From: Paenibacillus tuaregi
Lineage (GTDB): Bacteria > Bacillota > Bacilli > Paenibacillales > Paenibacillaceae
Direction: 5' to 3'
NCBI RefSeq assembly: GCF_900086655.1
Contig: NZ_LT575476.1
Location: 1,902,503-1,966,502, forward strand
DNA: 64,000 nucleotides
The translations under genes were made by a program, and so were the position numbers. Every line of letters starts with the position of its first letter. The first letter of the stretch is position 1. A model generated the notes under the pieces. That model was not told where the DNA came from, searched no databases, and saw only the letters and a program-made list of their open reading frames with translations. Of this stretch, positions 16,292 to 24,214 are shown one piece after another.

Positions 16292-17152
16292 TTGGCGCAA
16301 TTAAGCGGAGTAAAGACGATAAGCAGTACGGAGATTGAGTACGGAGGTAAGCGGTACGTAAAGACGGAAGGGTTTGGCGAGCCCGGAGATATTGTACGGA
16401 GTGATTGGGATTATTCGTATCTACCGCAGGGGACGTTTTACCTCGTCGGCGCGGAAGGTAGTTTCGCTGACTTGGACGGTGACGTGTACGAAGTAGACAC
16501 GGAGATGGACGATGAAATCACATTATTCCGCAAAGTCACCGGAAAAGACGGAAGAAAAGCGGAAGTTATTAATCGAGGAAGAGTCTATACAACGTATAAA
16601 CGGTTTGCGGAGAAGCACGGATATCCGGACGCTGCGGTAAATAGCGATAGCACAGATAGCCGCAAGGCTATGAAAAACGGGGATATTGTCACGCTTCTGA
16701 CGAGAGGAACCCATGAAAATCCTAGCTGGGGAACGCTATGGATCGTAGAGACTGCGGAAGGCGAGCGTTTTATCATCAACGAAGGAGGATTACGTATTCT
16801 TCCTTCTACTTCGGAAATCATCGCTCAAAAACGTACCGAACTCGCGGCTCTAACCGCTGAGATCACGGCCCTCGAAACGCAACTTGCCGAGGAACAAGCG
16901 CTCAAAGTTGGCGACTGGGCGCGCGTTGTCAGCCGCACGTATAACGAAGAGTTCCATCACGGTGATATTGTTCGCGTAATTACTGTGGATAGCTCGGACA
17001 TCCCTTATCAGGTCGAGTCAGCCGGAGGAATGACGGATTGGGCTTGTAGCACCTCGCTCGAAAAGATCACGCCAGCCGATGCACGCGCAGCCCTTATCGC
17101 CAGCATAGACGAGTTGTTCGGCGGGGAGGAGGCGGTTGCATCAGCGGCTTAA
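16292..17152 (+). CDS. SH3-like repeat phage protein, paralogue of the 6667 product
   Basis: A 286-residue protein with SH3-like segments at ~30-85 (GDIVRSDWDYSYLPQGTFYLVG), ~125-170 (KNGDIVTLLTRG) and ~200-255 (KVGDWARVVSRT, GDIVRVITVDSSDIPYQV). It has a short coiled coil at ~178-198. First and last repeats match repeats of the 6667 protein, so this is duplication. Start is TTG 16292 with AGGAGG seven bases before. The stop lies inside the next gene, which begins at ATC 17140. Confidence 0.6.
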   Translation: MAQLSGVKTISSTEIEYGGKRYVKTEGFGEPGDIVRSDWDYSYLPQGTFYLVGAEGSFADLDGDVYEVDTEMDDEITLFRKVTGKDGRKAEVINRGRVYTTYKRFAEKHGYPDAAVNSDSTDSRKAMKNGDIVTLLTRGTHENPSWGTLWIVETAEGERFIINEGGLRILPSTSEIIAQKRTELAALTAEITALETQLAEEQALKVGDWARVVSRTYNEEFHHGDIVRVITVDSSDIPYQVESAGGMTDWACSTSLEKITPADARAALIASIDELFGGEEAVASAA

Positions 17153-17604
17153 TACACGTAGTAGTATCGCTTATTATCGCACTGTCCGGGATTAACGGAA
17201 TTCCGCCTAATATGAACGTTAAGCCTGCGCAAGTATCTTCGGAGTCAACAGGCAAGGCTCCGAAGGCACAAACGCAGGTATCCGCTAAGTCTTCGCCAAA
17301 AGACGTGAAAAAGCGGACAGCAAAAATATACGCGGTTACAGCGTACTCTGTCGGCGATGACTACACGCCAAGTACCGGCATTACCGCGTCGGGTAAACCG
17401 GTCGAAGAAGGCGTGACGGCCGCGTGTCCGAAGGAACTGCCGTTCGGGACTAAACTGCGGATTGAGGGCGTCGGCGATCGAGTATGTACGGACGGGGGAG
17501 GACGAATTAAAGGGCGTAAGATTGACGTTTACATTCCGAAAGTTAAGGACGCCCTGATTTTCGGTAAGAAGAAGTTACGCGTGGAGATACGCGCCGGGGA
17601 GTAG
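17140..17604 (+). CDS. 3D (Asp-Asp-Asp) domain exported protein, ATC start
   Basis: A 154-residue protein. The C-terminal ~95 residues are a 3D domain (TAYSVGDDYTPSTG, PFGTKLRIEGVG, CTDGGGRIKGRKIDVYIP) as in peptidoglycan-active proteins and SPbeta YorM. Read from ATC 17140 it gains a signal-like hydrophobic N-terminus (LIHVVVSLIIALSG). From ATG 17212 this would be lost. AGGAGG at 17127-17132 lies seven bases before the ATC. A 3D protein this early in the phage map is unusual; it may remodel the wall during infection. Confidence 0.68.
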   Translation: MSGLIHVVVSLIIALSGINGIPPNMNVKPAQVSSESTGKAPKAQTQVSAKSSPKDVKKRTAKIYAVTAYSVGDDYTPSTGITASGKPVEEGVTAACPKELPFGTKLRIEGVGDRVCTDGGGRIKGRKIDVYIPKVKDALIFGKKKLRVEIRAGE

Positions 17605-17947
17605 GAGCACTTGACTTGCGTTTTTCTTCTATTAACAAATCTACGACTCCACGTTCATGAATAACTCTCCTGGTAGCAGTTGATGCGATTAGGGCGCCAA
17701 CTCCTATTACGAGAAGTAGAACCATCAGCCCGGTAACCTTTATCTCTGGCGGAATAATGGCATTAGTGATGATGGCAATCGACACAGTAAACATGATTCC
17801 AGTAAGCGCGAATTGCTTATTGTTCTCCTCAGCAGCGAGCAGATTTAGTCTTAATAGTTCTAGCTCTTCAAGGGTGTAAGAAGAGAAGTTATCTTTTAAC
17901 TTCTTTAATTTCCTCAGTGTCTTTCTGTCCAAAAACAAAACTACCAA
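17543..17947 (-). CDS. small membrane protein (moron)
   Basis: A 134-residue AT-rich minus-strand gene in a + strand operon. An N-terminal coiled coil (LRKLKKLKDNFSSYTLEELE) is followed by two membrane spans (FALTGIMFTVSIAIITNAII and VTGLMVLLLVIGVGALIA) and a basic tail. The start is TTG 17947 after GGTGG. Its 3' end overlaps the 3D gene by 62 bases, convergently. Composition and orientation mark it as cargo, perhaps a superinfection-exclusion or other lysogenic function; that is inference. Confidence 0.55.
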   Translation of the reverse strand: MVVLFLDRKTLRKLKKLKDNFSSYTLEELELLRLNLLAAEENNKQFALTGIMFTVSIAIITNAIIPPEIKVTGLMVLLLVIGVGALIASTATRRVIHERGVVDLLIEEKRKSSAPTPRRVSPRVTSSYRKSGRP

Positions 17948-17997
17948 CCACCAATCTTCTTTTCTAACTATATCGGAAAATATTAGGAGGAATTTGA

Positions 17998-19380
17998 ATG
18001 ACTTTAAATTTTACTGTATTAACCGACGAACTCGGCCTGCAGCGTGAATATCGCGAGGTTAAGCGTAAGGCGGCCGAGGGGGAACGGATTAAGAATCTTC
18101 GCGCTAGAACCGACTACCCCAGAGGCACTATAGCGGAAGTCCTCCGACTGGACATCTCCGGGGATGCGGTGACTAAAGATTTAGTAGGGGCTACGCGCTA
18201 CTCCGATGACGAGTCGTACGTAGTCCTCGAACCGACCGACATTATCCGTATCGGCGACGTCAGATACCGCTTGGTCAATCGGCCGGCTGCGGTGGGCGAG
18301 CGTGTTGTTATCACGAAGGTAGACGCTGATTATTGGGCGTTCTCGCTCGGCAATGTCGGGATAATGAAAGATGGCGGTTGGATCGATTTTAACGGACAGG
18401 GGAACGTCGGATATGACGCTGAAGACGGCGTATGGAGAACCGGAATAGTGAACGGAAACTCACAGTACAAAGTACTCGAACCGGTAGATTCCGCTTCGAC
18501 AACGCTGCTCTCCACGAAGCCAGCAACGGAACAAGTCGCGGAGAACATTGCGTCATTGGCCGCCCGCTTTCAGACGCTTGAGGAAACGGTCCGCAATCAA
18601 GCGGATAAACTCCGTGTCGCACGCCTGGACATCGCCCTCATTAACGAAGGCTTTGCGGACGAGCTGGCGGCATTGAAAGAGCGTATCGAAGCGCTTGAGC
18701 TCGCAAGTAAGCCGAAACATGTCGGCATCGGCGGTCTAACCGGATCAATCGAAGCTCTAGCGAAAGATCTATGTAAATTCGGTAACACGGAAAAGACCCC
18801 GCAGCAGCTCCGTGACGAGATCGTTGAGCATGCGAAGACTGACGTTAAGGCGCTGTTATCCGGAAAGCTGTATAACGTACCTATTTGCCACAGTCCCGGT
18901 TCCAAGGCAATTTACGATCCGGACGGATACGACTCGGTTGAGTTCGTTATTAATCGAGATAAAAGGACTGTAGTTGCGCTAATTAGTTCGTCATTCCTGG
19001 GAAAGACGATTTGGGCGAGAGGAATCGCTAAAAGCGCACCAAACAACGTATTCAACGCACATATCGGTATGGCAATCGCGCTGCGCCGTGTGCTGGGACT
19101 CCAAGTGCCTGCGGAATATCTGAGCGTGCCGAATCCGACGGAGGTTCGCGTGGGGGATATCGTAGCATTCGATAACCGAGGCGGTGAGCGCTTGGTAATG
19201 CCGGTGACTGAGGTAGAGGGAAAGAAACTCCGCGGCACCGTCAGCGGTATTTCCGGATTTGTTTACCTTGACGCTGCCGAACGGCATGGGGCGCCTTGTA
19301 CGAATCCGAAAGTGATCGACGACTCACGCATGAGCGAAGTTGAGGACAGCGCCGGATCACGGAAGGAGGTGGCTGCTTGA
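17998..19380 (+). CDS. large SH3-like plus coiled-coil phage protein, paralogue of the 13730 product
   Basis: A 460-residue protein. Two SH3-like repeats open it (REVKRKAAEGERIKNL ... YVVLEP and NRPAAVGERVVITKVDA ... YKVLEP). A coiled coil at ~180-235 follows, then the module shared with the 13730 protein (VEFVINRDKRTVVALI, GIAKSAPNNVFNAHIG, IALRRVLGLQVPAEY). A final barrel-like segment comes last (VRVGDIVAFDNRGG). ATG 17998 has TAGGAGG upstream. It extends the paralogue family at 6667, 13730 and 16292. Ends KEVAA, overlapping the next ribosome site. Confidence 0.6.
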   Translation: MTLNFTVLTDELGLQREYREVKRKAAEGERIKNLRARTDYPRGTIAEVLRLDISGDAVTKDLVGATRYSDDESYVVLEPTDIIRIGDVRYRLVNRPAAVGERVVITKVDADYWAFSLGNVGIMKDGGWIDFNGQGNVGYDAEDGVWRTGIVNGNSQYKVLEPVDSASTTLLSTKPATEQVAENIASLAARFQTLEETVRNQADKLRVARLDIALINEGFADELAALKERIEALELASKPKHVGIGGLTGSIEALAKDLCKFGNTEKTPQQLRDEIVEHAKTDVKALLSGKLYNVPICHSPGSKAIYDPDGYDSVEFVINRDKRTVVALISSSFLGKTIWARGIAKSAPNNVFNAHIGMAIALRRVLGLQVPAEYLSVPNPTEVRVGDIVAFDNRGGERLVMPVTEVEGKKLRGTVSGISGFVYLDAAERHGAPCTNPKVIDDSRMSEVEDSAGSRKEVAA

Positions 19381-19598
19381 TGGCTCAAGCACACGCAGTG
19401 TACGTTCTCTACTACGAAGGCGCACCATACGAATACACCAAGCGTGCAGCCTACTACACAGAAGGAATGGCGAATGCGGCCGTAACGCGTGCCGTCGATG
19501 ACTTCGCTGGTTGGCGTGCTAGTGACGAGAGAAAGGCGGAGTTTCGCGTTAAGTTTTCGGTCGAGAAATATGTCAAATCGGAGGTGGCCGCGGAATGA
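19377..19598 (+). CDS. small hypothetical protein, paralogue of the 15804 product
   Basis: A 73-residue protein: YVLYYEGAPYEYTKRAAYYT, a helical middle and FRVKFSVEKYVKSE. TTG 19377 is seven bases after AAGGAGG; an ATG follows at 19380. It overlaps the preceding stop and the next start by four bases each. Distant similarity to the 15804 product suggests a duplicated small early protein. Confidence 0.55.
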   Translation: MMAQAHAVYVLYYEGAPYEYTKRAAYYTEGMANAAVTRAVDDFAGWRASDERKAEFRVKFSVEKYVKSEVAAE

Positions 19599-19939
19599 CG
19601 ATAGTATTTACATGGATCGGCTTCACCTGCGCGACGCTCGTTGTCCTCGCGCTGACTTACACAGCGGTCGTGTACCTCGCATACTTCGCAGTGATTAAGA
19701 CAAACGTTCTTTCCAAGGTGCTCCGCGTCTTCTGGCGTTTTTACAGGACGCTGCCTGATTCGAAGTTTGGCCGCAACGTGCGCTATTGGGCGTTGATTTA
19801 CGATACGGATACGAATACTTTTGCGCACGCCAAGGCGCTAAACCGTGAATTTCAAACGGAGGCTGAGTTCGAGGCAATGCGTGAAAAGTGGCGGCAACAG
19901 AATACGCGAAAGAGAGGCGATAAAGTTGACGCTGCCTAA
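19595..19939 (+). CDS. hypothetical protein with N-terminal membrane span
   Basis: A 114-residue protein. Residues ~4-33 are hydrophobic (TWIGFTCATLVVLALTYTAV continuing to YLAYFAV), then a basic cytoplasmic domain follows. ATG behind CGGAGGTG. The 3' end overlaps the dNMP kinase start by 14 bases. Function unknown. Confidence 0.55.
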   Translation: MTIVFTWIGFTCATLVVLALTYTAVVYLAYFAVIKTNVLSKVLRVFWRFYRTLPDSKFGRNVRYWALIYDTDTNTFAHAKALNREFQTEAEFEAMREKWRQQNTRKRGDKVDAA

Positions 19940-20489
19940 CATTGGTCTCATTGGTCGTCTCCGAGCAGGGAAGGACGTTGTTGCTGCTTATCTCGCGGAC
20001 AAGTGCGGATACACGCGCTTTGCTTTCGGCGACCCGTTAAAAGACGATTTCCACCGCCGATATCCCGAGATTCCGCGCGAACCGAAACCTCGCGCTGGCT
20101 ACCAATTTCACGGACAGTTCATGCGTGAGCACGTTTCGGAGGATATATGGATCACGAGCTGCCTTGCGGAAGTAAAGCGCCAGTATTACGGTAGCTTTGA
20201 TTTTCGCGCCGTCATCTCTGACGTTCGCCAGCCAAACGAGTACGGGCGCCTAAACGCTGAGGGTTACGTCCTTATCCGCGTAGAGTGTCCGGACGCAATT
20301 CGCATCGATCGCGCTATTAAGTCCGGCGACAGCTTCGCTTATGCGGACCTCATGCACGGAACGGAAACGGCGCTAGATGGATACGCTACGGACTTTACCG
20401 TTGTGAATGACGCAGGCCTGCCGGAGCTGTACGCGCAGATTGACGAGATAATGCGTTATCTATCGCTAGGAAGGCGTGAGGCCGTTTGA
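19926..20489 (+). CDS. deoxynucleoside monophosphate kinase-like protein
   Basis: A 187-residue P-loop protein: IGLIGRLRAGKDVVAAYLA (Walker A variant GxxxxGKD), a DPLKDDFHR segment and RVISDVRQPNEY-like lid residues (AVISDVRQPNEYGRL). This is the pattern of T4-type dNMP kinases and host-like adenylate kinases in phages. It would phosphorylate dNMPs released from host DNA. Start is TTG 19926 behind GAGAGG; upstream in-frame sequence belongs to the previous gene. With the dUTPase it forms a nucleotide-pool function. Confidence 0.72.
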   Translation: MTLPNIGLIGRLRAGKDVVAAYLADKCGYTRFAFGDPLKDDFHRRYPEIPREPKPRAGYQFHGQFMREHVSEDIWITSCLAEVKRQYYGSFDFRAVISDVRQPNEYGRLNAEGYVLIRVECPDAIRIDRAIKSGDSFAYADLMHGTETALDGYATDFTVVNDAGLPELYAQIDEIMRYLSLGRREAV

Positions 20490-20689
20490 TCCACACATCC
20501 GCAGAACTAAACGCACGTGTTGCGGAGGCGTACGACCGGGGCTTTGCGATGGGCAAGCGGTTGGGCTATTGGGCCGGGTATGCGGACGCAGTGAAGGGAG
20601 GCGCTGACTTATCGGAAAAGCATCACGCGCAAGATGGGACGGAAACGTCCGAAGCATGGCGATCATCGCAAAGCCACGCGAACAAATAA
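20486..20689 (+). CDS. small hypothetical protein
   Basis: A 67-residue protein with a helical, glycine/tyrosine-rich N-terminal half (VAEAYDRGFAMGKRLGYWAG) and a polar tail. TTG 20486 overlaps the kinase stop. Its 3' third overlaps the methyltransferase if that gene begins at ATC 20611. Unrecognised. Confidence 0.5.
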   Translation: MIHTSAELNARVAEAYDRGFAMGKRLGYWAGYADAVKGGADLSEKHHAQDGTETSEAWRSSQSHANK

Positions 20690-21939
20690 CGGCGGAGGAC
20701 CTCGACTTTCTCCGCCAGAACTACACGTCAACAGGCGGGCTCTTACCGAATGCATACGCAGGCGGTGCCTTTTACACGCCGACACACGTTGCCCGCTTCA
20801 TTATCGAAGCATTGCGCGGTCTCTCCGACGGTAAGTTCCCGGTTGGCTCAAGTTTTCTCGAACCGTCGGCAGGCAGCGGCGTATTCATCGAACACCTGCC
20901 GGAAGACGCGGAGGTCACTGCGCTCGAACTCGATGAGACAAGCGCAAAGGTTACGTCGCTCCTATATCCGAACGCTAACGTAATCCAGGGCGATGCGTTC
21001 CGGTTCGACCGTCGTGATTACTACGATTACGTAATCGGAAACCCTCCGTACGGCGTTAGTATCGATATCGCGGCCGAAGACGTACCGGACGAGTTCGTGA
21101 CGTTGACGAAAAAGAAAGGCGGCCGACTCGGCGGCAAGTCAGAGTGTGCGTTCATCGAACTTGCGATTAAAGCGGTCAAGCCCGGCGGTTATATTGCGTT
21201 CGTGCTTCCTCTGGGTCTGAATTACGCTAATTATGCGGAGAAAGTGCGCCAGCTATTGTACCAAGCGTGTTGGCACGTAGCGACTGTAATGTTGCCGGGC
21301 GAGACGTTCGCGCTAACTGGTACAACGATTCCAACGCAAATTTTAATCGTGCGGAAAGCGCCGCCAGGAACTCCGCTCATTCCGTCTGCAGAGAAGCGGT
21401 GGGGATCGAATTTCCGCAGTGATTACGGAGATATAGCCGACTTTGGTGCCAAATTTCTAGCGGGGCAACCTCCGGCCTACTTCGCGAAAATAACGGATAT
21501 CGGCTACGACAAAGACGGTAAATCAACCGATAAATGGGGCGACGGACTCACGCAACTGGACGAATTGCTCGAAGACTTTACGGACGATTACCTGGTGCGC
21601 TCGAATTTGTATCCGCATATTCCGTCGTGGCACAGTCTCAAGGACGTCAGCACGTTCATGTTTTCTCACGGTAACGATACCTGTGACGGGCACCAAATCG
21701 CAAGCAAAACATACTCAGACGGGCCTTACCGTTGGAATGAACTGACACTAGGCGCCGGCAAGGAAATCGAATGGCGCGGTAAAGGCGGAGCTGAGCTGGT
21801 TAGTACGTTTGACTTCGGCTGGCAGGATCGGATTGTAGCGGACTATTACGTAGAACTTGCGCAACAGGGACAAGAGAAACAGGCAATCTCTCGTCCGGCG
21901 GAGACAAGCGCGAGTTCAACCATTAAGGAGGCCGCATAA
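20611..21939 (+). CDS. N6-adenine DNA methyltransferase, probable ATC start
   Basis: A 442-residue class I MTase with motif I FLEPSAGSGVFIEHL (~82) and catalytic motif VIGNPPYGVS (~140), i.e. gamma-type adenine modification. No partner endonuclease is adjacent, so it probably protects phage DNA. The canonical ATG 20656 has no ribosome site. AAGGGAGG (20594-20601) precedes ATC 20611 by nine bases, adding an N-terminus that reads naturally (GKASRARWDGNVRS). The C-terminal ~200 residues may be target recognition. Ends KEAA. Confidence 0.75.
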   Translation: MGKASRARWDGNVRSMAIIAKPREQITAEDLDFLRQNYTSTGGLLPNAYAGGAFYTPTHVARFIIEALRGLSDGKFPVGSSFLEPSAGSGVFIEHLPEDAEVTALELDETSAKVTSLLYPNANVIQGDAFRFDRRDYYDYVIGNPPYGVSIDIAAEDVPDEFVTLTKKKGGRLGGKSECAFIELAIKAVKPGGYIAFVLPLGLNYANYAEKVRQLLYQACWHVATVMLPGETFALTGTTIPTQILIVRKAPPGTPLIPSAEKRWGSNFRSDYGDIADFGAKFLAGQPPAYFAKITDIGYDKDGKSTDKWGDGLTQLDELLEDFTDDYLVRSNLYPHIPSWHSLKDVSTFMFSHGNDTCDGHQIASKTYSDGPYRWNELTLGAGKEIEWRGKGGAELVSTFDFGWQDRIVADYYVELAQQGQEKQAISRPAETSASSTIKEAA

Positions 21940-22116
21940 TGCACTACTTTGACCGCTTCCATCCGCTAGGTTCTTCACGATGAGCCGCAATCTATACGCA
22001 TCTGCACACAGGCTGGCCGTGAGATCTACATTTGCAAGTCGCCCGCCGAGTTAGAGACCGGATTGGAGGCCTACAGATGGCATCATGAAATACCTGTTAA
22101 CACGGCGGCATATTGA
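21939..22116 (+). pseudogene. small frameshifted gene remnant
   Basis: ATG 21939, right behind AAGGAGG, opens a 14-codon frame (MHYFDRFHPLGSSR) that stops at 21983. Another frame, entered near 21970, continues with protein-like sequence (REIYICKSPAELETGLEAYR) to TGA 22114. A one-base indel near 21965-21979 would join them into a ~57-residue protein. No slippery heptamer is visible, so a disrupted gene or sequence error is more likely than programmed shifting. Confidence 0.4.
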
Positions 22117-22339
22117 TTCCGCAGTTAGAGCCCGTAGGGGACCATCCCCCATTACTAATGCAAATATGACATTTGTTATTTATGCATAATTTTGAACCTG
22201 GGGAATATTCAGTACCCGCATATACACAATTTGTAAGTAAAGGTTGGCCTTCGCTTTTCTGTGCTGTAAACGTTGAAATTACTATTACCAGAAGAATAAA
22301 CAACACAAGTATTACTCCATTGTTTGTAGAATTACCCAA
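22097..22339 (-). CDS. small membrane-anchored cysteine-rich protein
   Basis: An 80-residue minus-strand gene. An N-terminal membrane span (GVILVLFILLVIVISTFT) is followed by an extracellular six-cysteine segment (NCVYAGTEY, KLCINNKCHICISNGG, NCG, PPC), so it is likely disulphide-bonded or metal-binding outside the cell. The TTG start at 22339 has AAAGGAGG seven bases before it, which makes it real despite lying antisense to the early operon. AT-rich composition suggests cargo. Family not recognised. Confidence 0.6.
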   Translation of the reverse strand: MGNSTNNGVILVLFILLVIVISTFTAQKSEGQPLLTNCVYAGTEYSPGSKLCINNKCHICISNGGWSPTGSNCGINMPPC

Positions 22340-22645
22340 TCAAATTCCTCCTTTTGTTAAACAACAATTCATCTTATGCCTACGAGATACTTGTGTATGG
22401 ATGAGTGTCTATGCCCAAGTTAAAAAATGTGAAGGTTGCTGTGCCCACGCGATGTGCCGCCGTAATCAAAAGCGGGGAACAATCAATGAGGACGGAGACC
22501 TCACGAAACTTATTCGCAAATATCAATCTATGAAAAATTCAGAATAGAAACCGCATCTATATCGACGCTATTACGTGCGGACTTATTCACATAACGTAAA
22601 GCGCCCGATATCTGCGGAACTTACACGAAAAAGGAGCGGATTACT
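22340..22645. other. about 300-bp AT-rich gap in the early operon
   Basis: Upstream of the minus-strand cysteine-rich gene and before the HTH gene at 22646. A 48-codon + strand frame (22401-22547) lacks a ribosome site. No convincing promoter or terminator is seen. This gap, with 22097-22339, looks like an insertion splitting the operon. Confidence 0.4.
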
Positions 22646-23044
22646 ATCGGACACGTCAAGAGGGATATCCACGCATCTGAACGGAGATACACGGTAACAT
22701 ACGCACTTAACGACGTGGCTGGCGTTAAGAAACTATTACGTGACCGCCACGCAATTTCAGCCGCTAGATTCACGGGCGATACGGCTGCCAGCGATATTCT
22801 TATCGATTTGAACAGCGCAATCAATTCGGCAGGCTTATCCGAGCGTCAAACGGAGGCCGTTGCGTTAGTATCCGGTTTTGACCTTACGCAGAAGGAAGCG
22901 GCCGCTGTTATGGGAAACTCACGCGAAGCCGTCGCTAAATTGTACGAAGAGGCTGCGGTTAAGATAGCGGAAGTGTACAAGCGGTGGGAGTACGGGGAAG
23001 TTACGGCTGAGTACGAACTTGAAACGGAAGAGGAGGCGGCCTGA
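22646..23044 (+). CDS. sigma region 4-like HTH protein, ATC start
   Basis: A 132-residue protein. Residues ~65-115 form an HTH (LSERQTEAVALVSGFDLTQKEAAAVMG) like sigma-70 region 4 or phage ArpU-type late regulators. ATC 22646 has AAGGAG nine bases before and gives a sensible N-terminus (GHVKRDIHASERRYTVTYAL). The only canonical in-frame start, GTG 22715, has no ribosome site, and a stop at 22592 bounds the frame. It may activate late transcription. It ends in EEEAA, overlapping the next gene's ribosome site. Confidence 0.66.
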   Translation: MGHVKRDIHASERRYTVTYALNDVAGVKKLLRDRHAISAARFTGDTAASDILIDLNSAINSAGLSERQTEAVALVSGFDLTQKEAAAVMGNSREAVAKLYEEAAVKIAEVYKRWEYGEVTAEYELETEEEAA

Positions 23045-24213
23045 TGAGCGAAATTAACGTTGTATTATGCGGAGACAGCGCCGAGATACTTCGCCAATAC
23101 CCTGACGCGTTCTTTGATAGCGTGGTTTGCGATCCGCCTTACGGACTGTCGAAAGAACCAGACATTATCGAAGTGCTTACGAAATGGCTGGCGGGCGAGT
23201 CGTACGATCACGGTCATGGCGGATTTATGGGCAAATCGTGGGACTCTTTCGTTCCGCATCCGGACGTCTGGAAAGAGGTTTGCCGCGTATTGAAGCCGGG
23301 AGGCCATGCGCTTGTATTCGCCGGAACTCGGACACAGGATTTAATGACGATTGCGATGCGGCTCGGCGGATTCGAGATACGCGATGTTATCGAGTGGCTA
23401 TATTTTAGCGGATTTCCGAAGAGTATGGACGTGGGGAAGGCGTTTGATAAGCGCGCAGGGGTAATGCGTAAGGTTATCGTAGAGGGTCCGACCGTTAAAC
23501 GGATGATTCCCGGTGCAACCCAAGATAAGACCGGCTCGTGGATAAAGGACGATGGTCGTACGTTCACTCAAACTATTACCGCGCCCGCAACCGAACTCGC
23601 CAGCAAATGGGACGGATGGGGAACCGCGCTCAAGCCCGCACACGAACCGATTATCGTCGCCAGAAAGCCGCTCGCCGGAACCGTAGCAGAAACGGTCGAG
23701 AAGTACGGAACGGGCGCTATTAATATCGACGGCTGCCGAATCAGACGCGCTGCAGGAGACCGTACAGAATACGGCGTCACAGGTGACGAGGGCAGCCCGA
23801 CAGTCAACGCATATGGACAGCGCGAACGTGTCGCATACGTTCCGGATGAGACAGGACGCTTCCCCGCAAACTGCGTCACAATGGACAAGGACGCGTTTTA
23901 CTCTCCGTACTTCAACGTTTCACCGGCCGAACTATCGAAAAAGGCTAATAAGAAAGACCGTAATCTGTGCGCGGATGGGTCGCAAAGCTCCGTTCCGAAC
24001 ACACACCCGACTGTTAAGCCGACTGAGCTTATGCGCTGGCTTATCCGCTTGGTAACGCCGCCAGGAGGAACAGTTCTCGATCCGTTCGCGGGTTCCGGTA
24101 CGACTCCCGTAGCTGCGGCAATGGATGGATTTAATTATGTTGCGATTGACCTCGCGCAAGAACACGTTGATATTATTAACGCACGCCGGACCGGTGCGAA
24201 GGAGGCGGCTTAA
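23044..24213 (+). CDS. DNA methyltransferase (DPPY, beta-type)
   Basis: A 389-residue site-specific MTase. The catalytic motif SVVCDPPYGL is near residue 30 and the AdoMet motif VLDPFAGSGTTPVAAA near 345, i.e. the circularly ordered beta class that methylates adenine N6 or cytosine N4. Between them lies a long insert (~120-300) probably used for target recognition. It overlaps the previous stop (ATGA). No cognate nuclease is present. With the MTase at 20611 it probably shields phage DNA from host restriction. Confidence 0.86.
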   Translation: MSEINVVLCGDSAEILRQYPDAFFDSVVCDPPYGLSKEPDIIEVLTKWLAGESYDHGHGGFMGKSWDSFVPHPDVWKEVCRVLKPGGHALVFAGTRTQDLMTIAMRLGGFEIRDVIEWLYFSGFPKSMDVGKAFDKRAGVMRKVIVEGPTVKRMIPGATQDKTGSWIKDDGRTFTQTITAPATELASKWDGWGTALKPAHEPIIVARKPLAGTVAETVEKYGTGAINIDGCRIRRAAGDRTEYGVTGDEGSPTVNAYGQRERVAYVPDETGRFPANCVTMDKDAFYSPYFNVSPAELSKKANKKDRNLCADGSQSSVPNTHPTVKPTELMRWLIRLVTPPGGTVLDPFAGSGTTPVAAAMDGFNYVAIDLAQEHVDIINARRTGAKEAA

Positions 24214-24214
24214 T

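Noticed and set aside
22401..22547. 48-codon + strand frame with several cysteines
   Set aside because: No ribosome site and it lies upstream of and antisense to the promoter area of the convincing minus-strand gene; kept only as a remark.
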